NCBI GenBank assembly: GCA_040274765.1
Contig: JBEMAY010000018.1
Span: 1-56,262, forward strand
Direction: 5' to 3'
DNA from: Psychrobacillus sp040274765
GTDB taxonomy: Bacteria > Bacillota > Bacilli > Bacillales_A > Planococcaceae
Length of the DNA: 56,262 bases
Both the position numbers and the translations under genes were made by a program. Position 1 is the stretch's first letter. Each line of letters starts with the position of its first letter. Below, one piece after another: positions 50,983 to 56,262 of the stretch. The notes below the pieces were generated by a model. The model saw only the letters and a list, made by a program, of their open reading frames with translations. It was not told the DNA's origin and did no database searches.

Positions 50983-51624
50983 TTAAAGCGATGGCTTCTT
51001 TTTCTTTATAACGGAAGAAATTTTTGTCTCTTCCTTTCGTAATAATCGTTGCACATTCTCTACATGTAAGAAGGATGCCATTAAAAATAAGAAGCAAGAT
51101 ATAAAAATTGGTCCTGTTCCGTCTGCGGTCCAGATAGATGCGCCTAAAAATATGAGATAAAAAAATAAAACCCCTATCAACAAATAATCCGTTAAAAGTG
51201 TAACGCAAATTAATATAAGCAATCCAGCCAGTCCGACCGGCCAATGTAAGGCAAGTAATACCCCTATGATGGAAGCAGTGCCTTTCCCACCTTTAAATTT
51301 TGTGAAAACTGGAAAGTTATGCCCTAAAATAACCGCAGCACCAGCTAGATAAAGAAGTAAATCCAGCTCCGATGAACTAAACAAGCTCCACTGCTCAGAA
51401 AGTAAGCGTACGCCAATAATCATAACGGCACCCTTTAATATATCTATGACTCCCACTAAAACACCATACTTCCAGCCAAGTACGACAGTAGCATTGGATG
51501 CTCCCGAGTTGTTTAAGCCTTCTTTTTTTATATTAACTCCACTCATCCATTGGGCAAGTTTAGATCCATGAAGCGAACCAATGATGTAGCCTATTAAGAG
51601 AATGCTAGCAATCCAAATCATCAT
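50983..51624 (-). CDS. PlsY-type glycerol-3-phosphate acyltransferase
   Basis: A 213-residue membrane protein with about six to seven helices. It matches PlsY, which moves the acyl group from acyl phosphate to glycerol-3-phosphate. Motif 1 is YIIGSLHGSKL, motif 2 is GLNNSGASNATVVLGWKYG and motif 3 is GHNFPVFTKFKGGKGTA. Motif 2 is off the usual SGNxGATN, and the C-terminus is longer, so this may be a second, divergent PlsY-like enzyme rather than the main one. First gene of a two-gene unit with ydcF. Confidence 0.83.
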   Translation of the reverse strand: MMIWIASILLIGYIIGSLHGSKLAQWMSGVNIKKEGLNNSGASNATVVLGWKYGVLVGVIDILKGAVMIIGVRLLSEQWSLFSSSELDLLLYLAGAAVILGHNFPVFTKFKGGKGTASIIGVLLALHWPVGLAGLLILICVTLLTDYLLIGVLFFYLIFLGASIWTADGTGPIFISCFLFLMASFLHVENVQRLLRKEETKISSVIKKKKPSL

Positions 51625-51709
51625 TCTATGACACCCCTAATAAAATTATTCTATCTATTATATTAAACGATTAAAAAAAGAAGAAGTTTCAGAATTTTTA
51701 TAAAACGAC

Positions 51710-51739
51710 TTGACATCTAAATATGCGGAGACTTATACT
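51710..51739 (+). promoter_or_regulatory. SigA promoter of the metY unit
   Basis: TTGACA (51710-51715), an 18-bp spacer and TATACT (51734-51739), just ahead of the SAM riboswitch. Confidence 0.7.
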
Positions 51740-51768
51740 GTGTAACAAGATGGAATACTAATCAAATA

Positions 51769-51885
51769 CTCTTATCAAGAGTGACTGAGGGAATAGGCCC
51801 TAAGAAGTCCGGCAACCACCAAGTTCTATAACTTGGAAAGGTGCTAAATCCTACAAATTCTTCAAAAGAATTTGGAAGATAAGAG
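51769..51885 (+). promoter_or_regulatory. SAM-I riboswitch (S-box)
   Basis: P1 is CTCTTATC (51769-51776) with GATAAGAG (51878-51885). Between them lie the conserved GAGTGACTGAGGG, GGCCCTAAGAAGTCCGGCAACC and AAAGGTGCTAAATCCT elements of the S-box aptamer, and a P4 hairpin ATTCTTCAAAAGAAT. A terminator follows. High SAM would stop transcription before metY. Confidence 0.95.
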
Positions 51886-51907
51886 GAGGAACATGTCATC
51901 AATTTGA

Positions 51908-51936
51908 CCCCTCTTCTTAATTGAAGAGGGGTTTTT
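51908..51936 (+). terminator. Riboswitch-controlled terminator
   Basis: CCCCTCTTC and GAAGAGGGG form a perfect 9-bp stem followed by TTTTT. The 3' strand of P1 with GAGGAGG could pair with CCTCTT as antiterminator. Confidence 0.93.
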
Positions 51937-52007
51937 ATTGTTTGCCAGTTCTATAATCCTCTCTGGCCTCCAGCATCCATCTAATCTACTAAATCGGAGG
52001 AATTCAA

Positions 52008-53300
52008 ATGACTAATCTTCAAAAAGAAACACTTCTTTTACACGGTGGGCAAACGCCTGATCCAGTGACAGGATCTAGAGCAGTACCGATTTACAAAACA
52101 ACCTCGTATGTATTTCAAAACACAGAGCATGCACAAAATCTATTTGCCTTGAAAGAGACTGGTAATATCTACTCCAGAATCACAAACCCAACCGTAGATG
52201 TGTTTGAACAAAGAATTGCATTACTAGAAGGAGGAACAGCAGCAGTAGCACTCTCCTCAGGAGCAGCAGCCATTGCATTTTCTATTTTGAACATTGCTGG
52301 AGCTGGAGATGAAATTATAGCTGCTGAAAATTTATATGGCGGAACCTTTAATCTATTTGCACATACACTCCCACGTTATGGGATTACAGTAAAATTCATA
52401 GATTCCTCTGACCCAGAAAATTTCCGTAAAGCTGTTACAGAGAAAACGAAAGGGTTCTTTGCAGAAATCATTGGAAATCCAAGCTTAAACGTTCTAGATG
52501 TAGAAGCTGTAGCTGCAATTGCCAACGAAGTAGGAGTTCCATTATTAGTAGATAACACGTTTGCTACACCTTTTGGTGCAAATCCTATCGAGCATGGAGC
52601 TAATATTGTTATACATTCTGCAACAAAGTGGATTGGAGGTCATGGAACAACAATTGGTGGTGTGGTAGTAGACGGAGGAAACTTCAATTGGAACTCTAAT
52701 AAGTTCCCAGGATTCACAGAGCCTGATGTGACTTATCATGGACTACGTTATGGAATCGACGTACCAAATGTGGCATTTGCAATAAAGCTTAGAGTTCAGT
52801 TGCTGCGGGATTTTGGGCCAACTCTTAGTCCGGAGGCAGCATTTTCCTTTCTGCAAGGATTAGAAACACTTCACTTAAGGGTGCCAAAACATAACGAAAA
52901 TGCCCAGAAGATTGCAGAATACTTAAATGCTAATGAAGAAGTGTCATGGGTTAACTATTTAGGGCTTGAAAATCATCCAACCCATAAGCTAGCTAAAAAG
53001 TATTTAAAAAATGGCTTCGGTTCTATTCTAACATTTGGAGTGAAGGGTGGTAGAGAAGCAGGCAGACAAATTATCGATAATATAGAGATTTGGTCTCATG
53101 TTGCAAATGTAGGAGATGCAAAATCCTTAATTATTCATCCGGCTTCTACTACTCACCAACAGCTTACTCCAGAGGATTTAGTAAAATCAGGGGTTACAGA
53201 GGATCTAATCCGCTTGTCTGTTGGCTTGGAGGCAGTTGAAGACTTACAAGATGCACTCAAAAAAGTACTTTCTAAAAAAACAAATGTCCTCTCTAGGTAG
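52008..53300 (+). CDS. metY: O-acetylhomoserine sulfhydrylase
   Basis: A 430-residue PLP enzyme of the Cys/Met metabolism family. It makes homocysteine from O-acetylhomoserine and sulfide. Features are YKTTSYVFQNTEHAQNLF, YSRITNPTVDVFEQRIALLEGG, VDNTFATPF, the PLP lysine in HSATKWIGGHGTTIGG, and HPASTTHQQL near the C-terminus. Length of about 430 separates it from the 380-residue cystathionine enzymes. A SAM-I riboswitch lies upstream, fitting methionine synthesis. TCGGAGGAATT precedes ATG. Confidence 0.95.
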   Translation: MTNLQKETLLLHGGQTPDPVTGSRAVPIYKTTSYVFQNTEHAQNLFALKETGNIYSRITNPTVDVFEQRIALLEGGTAAVALSSGAAAIAFSILNIAGAGDEIIAAENLYGGTFNLFAHTLPRYGITVKFIDSSDPENFRKAVTEKTKGFFAEIIGNPSLNVLDVEAVAAIANEVGVPLLVDNTFATPFGANPIEHGANIVIHSATKWIGGHGTTIGGVVVDGGNFNWNSNKFPGFTEPDVTYHGLRYGIDVPNVAFAIKLRVQLLRDFGPTLSPEAAFSFLQGLETLHLRVPKHNENAQKIAEYLNANEEVSWVNYLGLENHPTHKLAKKYLKNGFGSILTFGVKGGREAGRQIIDNIEIWSHVANVGDAKSLIIHPASTTHQQLTPEDLVKSGVTEDLIRLSVGLEAVEDLQDALKKVLSKKTNVLSR

Positions 53301-53425
53301 AATTCTATTGTATAATGAATAAAAATAGTCTACAATATGTAAAATAGTCAATTAAGTTTATTGAAATATTACACAAGTGCGATTATTTGTATTCAATTGT
53401 ACAGATTCATTTTGGAGGAGACAGC

Positions 53426-54412
53426 ATGGCAAAAATAAAAGCAGCGATTTTAGGGTTTGGAACAGTCGGCCAAGGGATTTATCACATCGTAAATGAAAAA
53501 AGAGAAGACTTAAAAAAGTCATTGGGGTTGGATATTGAGATTTGTGCAATCCTGATTAATAATTTAGCAAAAGAAAGACCCGAAACTCCAGGAGTTTTGG
53601 TAACAGACGACTTTGAGGACATTGAAAATATTCCTGGACTCCAGGTAGTTTTCGAGGCAATTGTTAACGAAGAACCAGCCTATAGCTACTTATGTAGAGC
53701 AATAGACAAAGGCTGTCACGTGATAACTGCTAATAAAGTCATGTTCTCCAAATATAGTATCCCGTTACAGGAGCGTGCAAAATCAAGAGGTGTGTTTGTA
53801 GGGTATGAGGCAACTACTGCAGGTGGCGTGCCGATAATCAAGACCTTAAAAAATCTGCTTCAAGTAAACTCTGTGAAGAAAATTCAAGGGATTCTAAATG
53901 GAACTTCTAATTATATCCTAACGCAAATGCGTTTAGAGGATAGCCCTTTTGAAGCTGCATTAAAAGAAGCACAGCTGCTAGGTTACGCAGAGGCAGACCC
54001 GTACAATGATGTCTCTGGTCAGGATGCGTTTCGTAAATTAATGATTTTAAGCGCCTTGGCATTTGGAAAACAGCCTGATTGGGACGATGTCCGTGTAGTA
54101 GGAATCGATGAGATTACGTTAGAGGATGTCAAAAAAGCAAAGGATCAAGGCCTTCGTTACCGTCATGTGGCTGAAATTGAACAGGATGAAAATGGAGAGC
54201 TATATGCTTCCGTAGGCCCTCAGCTGGTAGGACCGGATCATCCGCTGTATGCAATTGAAGGAGTAAATAATGCTGTTTCTCTTGATACAAACTATATTGG
54301 GACACTTACCCTAGTAGGTCCTGGAGCAGGGATGTATCCTACAGCTAGTGTGATGGTAGAGGACTACGCAGAAATTATCGGTAAAAGAGCAGGATTTTTT
54401 ATTACCATATAA
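53426..54412 (+). CDS. hom: Homoserine dehydrogenase, short form without ACT domain
   Basis: A 328-residue NAD(P)-dependent enzyme that turns aspartate semialdehyde into homoserine, the precursor of methionine and threonine. The Rossmann motif is LGFGTVGQGIY (near residue 8), followed by VITANKVMFSKY, ILNGTSNYILTQM, GYAEADPYNDVSGQDAFRKLMILS and a late GPGAGMYPTASVMVEDY. The roughly 100-residue C-terminal ACT domain of most Bacillus Hom proteins is absent, so threonine feedback may be missing. Start MAKIKA follows GGAGGAG. It lies 125 bp behind metY with no clear terminator between, so SAM control may extend to it. Confidence 0.92.
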   Translation: MAKIKAAILGFGTVGQGIYHIVNEKREDLKKSLGLDIEICAILINNLAKERPETPGVLVTDDFEDIENIPGLQVVFEAIVNEEPAYSYLCRAIDKGCHVITANKVMFSKYSIPLQERAKSRGVFVGYEATTAGGVPIIKTLKNLLQVNSVKKIQGILNGTSNYILTQMRLEDSPFEAALKEAQLLGYAEADPYNDVSGQDAFRKLMILSALAFGKQPDWDDVRVVGIDEITLEDVKKAKDQGLRYRHVAEIEQDENGELYASVGPQLVGPDHPLYAIEGVNNAVSLDTNYIGTLTLVGPGAGMYPTASVMVEDYAEIIGKRAGFFITI

Positions 54413-54415
54413 AAT

Positions 54416-54453
54416 CAAAAAGGACAATTTCCCTTCGGAAAAAGTCCTTTTTG
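54416..54453. terminator. Terminator between hom and the HTH gene
   Basis: CAAAAAGGAC and GTCCTTTTTG form a 10-bp outer stem, and TTTCC/GGAAA an inner one, with T-run. It serves the two convergent genes. Confidence 0.88.
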
Positions 54454-54472
54454 TTTGATATGCTTGAATTGG

Positions 54473-54703
54473 CTAGTCCTCATCCTTGACATCAATGTCC
54501 TCTGGAATGGGAGTATTGCGCCATTCATCAATTTGGCGTTTTAATTCTTCCACTTGCTCTAAATGGGTTTCAAATTGAGCACTATTGACAACATACTGTT
54601 CTCCATCAAAAACAGCACGGATTTTTTTTTCGGCTATATATCTTTTGACTTGTTCAAGTGGCATCGATAAGAAGTCAGCTGTTTCTTCTACTGTCATGTA
54701 CAT
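54473..54703 (-). CDS. Excisionase-type HTH protein
   Basis: A 76-residue protein with an N-terminal MerR/excisionase-like winged HTH (MTVEETADFLSMPLEQVKRYIAEKKIRAVFDGEQYVVNSAQFETHL), then a short coil (EQVEELKRQIDEWRN) and an acidic tail. DNA binding is likely; no integrase or phage genes are nearby, so it is probably a chromosomal regulator. AGGAGGGATTTG precedes ATG at 54703. Confidence 0.8.
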   Translation of the reverse strand: MYMTVEETADFLSMPLEQVKRYIAEKKIRAVFDGEQYVVNSAQFETHLEQVEELKRQIDEWRNTPIPEDIDVKDED

Positions 54704-54802
54704 GGTACAAATCCCTCCTACGTATTTATTAGTATAATGGAGACAAGGGGGTAACTCAATGTCCTCACATAGAAAATAGTTGTAGTAGAAAGGATGAAAA
54801 GA

Positions 54803-55669
54803 GTGGCAGTTATACCATACATATTCGTATTACTGGGAGCCATGCTTTGGGGAACGACAGGAACGGCCCAAACATTTTTACCAGATAATGCCCATCCCTT
54901 TATTATTAGTGCTGGACGTTCGGCAACCGGAGGCATTCCATTATTAATCGTGATGATTTTACTAAAAAAGTTAAAGCTTCGCACTTGGCCATGGAAACAA
55001 ACGTTATATGCAGCTATTTGCATATCTTTGTTTCAATTATTGTTTTTCTCGTCCGTTAAATTAACTGGGGTTGCCATTGCCAGTGTAGTTGCTATCGGAA
55101 GTGCGCCTGTTTTTTCTGGCATGGTGGAATGGATTTTCTTGAAAATGAGACCTACAAAAGTATGGGGATTCTCTACTGGGTTAGCCATCGTTGGCTGTCT
55201 GTTTTTATTTTTAACAAAGGGTGAAGTAACAATAGATCCGGTCGGTATTTTATATTCGCTAGTGGCGGGACTTATATTTGCATTTTATACGCTTACGAGT
55301 AAATCTCTTCTACAAAAAGAAGAGGCGATACCAGTTGTGGCAATGACGTTTTCACTCAGTGCGTTGCTGCTAACGCCATTTTTCTTTGTTTATGACATAA
55401 GCTGGCTTGCTGACACAGGCAACGTGGGAATCATTTTCTATCTTGGCTTGGCTACAACGAGTATTGCATACGTTTTGTATGGATGGGGACTTCGGAAAAT
55501 CCCCGCCTCCTCTGCATTAACCCTATCACTAGCGGAACCTACTACCGCTGCACTTCTTGGAGTAGTGGTAGTAGGAGAGATTTTAGGTGTCACCTCTTGG
55601 ATAGGAATTGGTCTGTTGCTTGGAAGTATTGTGATTTTAACTCTTGGCAGTAAGGTGAGCAAACAGTAA
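54803..55669 (+). CDS. EamA family (DMT) transporter
   Basis: A 288-residue membrane protein with ten helices in two EamA repeats. Signatures are GAMLWGTTGTAQTFLP, ISAGRSATGGIPLLIV, SPVFSGMVEWIF-like segments and, in the second repeat, YGWGLRKIPASSALTLSLAEPTTAALLGVVVVGE. Drug/metabolite exporters of this kind often move amino acids; the substrate is unknown. I choose GTG at 54803, with AAGGA 8 bases upstream, over ATG at 54794, which overlaps that site. Confidence 0.87.
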   Translation: MAVIPYIFVLLGAMLWGTTGTAQTFLPDNAHPFIISAGRSATGGIPLLIVMILLKKLKLRTWPWKQTLYAAICISLFQLLFFSSVKLTGVAIASVVAIGSAPVFSGMVEWIFLKMRPTKVWGFSTGLAIVGCLFLFLTKGEVTIDPVGILYSLVAGLIFAFYTLTSKSLLQKEEAIPVVAMTFSLSALLLTPFFFVYDISWLADTGNVGIIFYLGLATTSIAYVLYGWGLRKIPASSALTLSLAEPTTAALLGVVVVGEILGVTSWIGIGLLLGSIVILTLGSKVSKQ

Positions 55670-56105
55670 GCTGTCCCTGTGTCACACACAATTTCCACAC
55701 AATTCATGACTAGAAGTAGCCATCTGAAATAAAATCTCATTGATTGCGACAATCCTGCGCTCGTTTACTACAATGGAGCTCTACTTTACGACAATCAACC
55801 GTTATTTTACTACAATCCCTAACCAGATTGGTTTCCTGAACAAAGATTGCGACAATCCTGTGCTCGTTTACTACAATGGGGCTCTGCTTTACGACAATCA
55901 ACCGTTATTTTACTACAATCCAGCAGTAGAGCATCCTTTCGAAATCAATTAGAGACTGCCTTTTTGTATGGAGGATAATTTGTACATTCTAACCTTAGGA
56001 CTTCAATACGTATGGGGAAAAGGTAAAAGAGAACAACTTGTTGAATAATATAAAAAGATAATTTTAATTTTTGCTAAATAGAAATCTGTAAGTGGAGGTG
56101 GAAAG
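55670..56105. other. Intergenic region with repeat array
   Basis: 436 bp between two plus-strand genes. Most of 55741-55925 is the repeat array. Bases 55930-56100 are AT-rich and probably hold the promoter of the last gene. A short open frame at 55740-55952 is a by-product of the repeat. Confidence 0.6.
55747..55920. repeat. 21-bp phased repeat array (CGACAAT/CTACAAT core), duplicated
   Basis: The core ACAAT starts at 55749, 55770, 55791 and 55812, then at 55852, 55873, 55894 and 55915. Spacing is exactly 21 bp within each group of four. CGACAAT and CTACAAT strictly alternate. The two groups are near-identical copies 103 bp apart (TCCTGYGCTCGTTTA, GGRGCTCTRCTTTA, TCAACCGTTATTTTA shared). A 103-bp shift is not a multiple of three, so coding is unlikely. 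Function unknown; the period equals that of the array at 31320-31580. Confidence 0.88.
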
Positions 56106-56262
56106 ATGAAGGAAATAATCATGTCTATTATTTATTTTATAGCTTCCATTGTTTTCTTTCTTCACTTCTTTTATGATTCCAGCGAATATTTAAGGATTGA
56201 TCCAACTCTAAACTTTTTAGCAATTTACATTCCGTTAATTTTATTATCGTATGTTCAAATTT
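56106..56262 (+). CDS. Membrane protein, partial (window end)
   Basis: ATG at 56106 with GGAGGTGG 5 bases upstream opens a frame of at least 52 codons with no stop before the window ends. It begins MKEIIMSIIYFIASIVFFLHFFYD and contains two hydrophobic segments (residues 5-23 and 36-52). Too short to assign; a small membrane protein or the N-terminus of a larger one. Confidence 0.6.
   Translation, partial: MKEIIMSIIYFIASIVFFLHFFYDSSEYLRIDPTLNFLAIYIPLILLSYVQI

Noticed and set aside
50975..51244. N-terminal extension of the YdcF protein
   Set aside because: It lies wholly inside plsY on the same strand in another frame; YdcF proteins begin near the membrane segment.
54473..54703. Prophage excisionase
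   Set aside because: No integrase, attachment site or phage gene nearby; the HTH type is shared by many chromosomal regulators.
55740..55952. 70-codon open frame across the second repeat array
   Set aside because: No ribosome binding site, the repeat period gives the open frame by chance, and the 103-bp duplication shifts the frame between the two copies.

Overview
The window reads as chromosome of a low-GC, spore-forming member of Bacillales, most likely Planococcaceae or a close relative (Psychrobacillus, Lysinibacillus or Sporosarcina-like). The basis is strong AGGAGG-type ribosome binding sites, frequent TTG/GTG starts, spore proteins (YjcZ type, two CotF-type coat proteins, a broken cwlJ), a YclNOPQ siderophore system, HelD, YqeY, YwbE, DUF2187, DUF3243 and YhgE. 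No rRNA, tRNA, CRISPR array or prophage was seen. The species call is inference.

Layout. 1-800: the 5' end of a probable group IIC intron lies just downstream of a GNAT gene, beside hairpin repeats and a 5'-truncated SRAP (HMCES/YedK-like) gene. 1.5-3.6 kb: small sporulation and hypothetical genes, cyclophilin PpiB and YwbE. 3.6-9.5 kb: a peptide-use cluster (M20 amidohydrolase, NhaC-type antiporter, a divergent regulator, dipeptide epimerase, GNAT). A 20-bp motif is shared by the nhaC upstream region and the regulator/epimerase intergenic region and is probably the regulator's operator. 9.6-14.3 kb: HelD, a membrane protein and an MFS exporter. 14.6-18.7 kb: a Fur-controlled siderophore ABC importer with Fur boxes before the permeases and again before the binding protein. 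19-25.4 kb: a YibE/F pair, a large unknown membrane protein, coat proteins, a YueD-type reductase and a squalene/phytoene synthase-family protein. 25.6 kb: a cwlJ deletion pseudogene. 26.6-30.7 kb: arsenic region, arsR-arsB-arsC followed by a MarR regulator and a flavoprotein that both carry vicinal cysteine pairs.

30.8-40.4 kb is mostly housekeeping: YqeY, RlmI-type methyltransferase, RecQ, DbpA, NUDIX, AI-2E-type transporter, PH-domain protein, DUF1992, and BioY behind a textbook BirA operator. 40.4-44.6 kb: DUF3243, a long intergenic region with a Fur-controlled small RNA candidate, a small conserved protein and YhgE/Pip. 44.6-51.6 kb: PepT, lysoplasmalogenase, RDD protein, PepF, a zinc-finger/HTH/DUF2087 regulator, a lipoprotein, YdcF and PlsY. 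51.7-54.4 kb: a SAM-I riboswitch controls metY, followed by a short homoserine dehydrogenase. The window ends with an excisionase-type HTH protein, an EamA transporter, a repeat array and a partial membrane gene.

The most unusual signals are: (a) two unrelated intergenic repeat arrays, at 31.3 kb and 55.7 kb, that share an exact 21-bp period, two turns of B-DNA; (b) an unannotated RNA gene at 41.28 kb with a promoter, an overlapping Fur box, a C-rich hairpin loop and a terminator, which looks like an FsrA-type iron-sparing sRNA; (c) the MarR/flavoprotein pair with twin CC motifs and a matching operator in front of each gene; (d) the intron 5' end next to a half hairpin that matches an intact hairpin 0.5 kb away.
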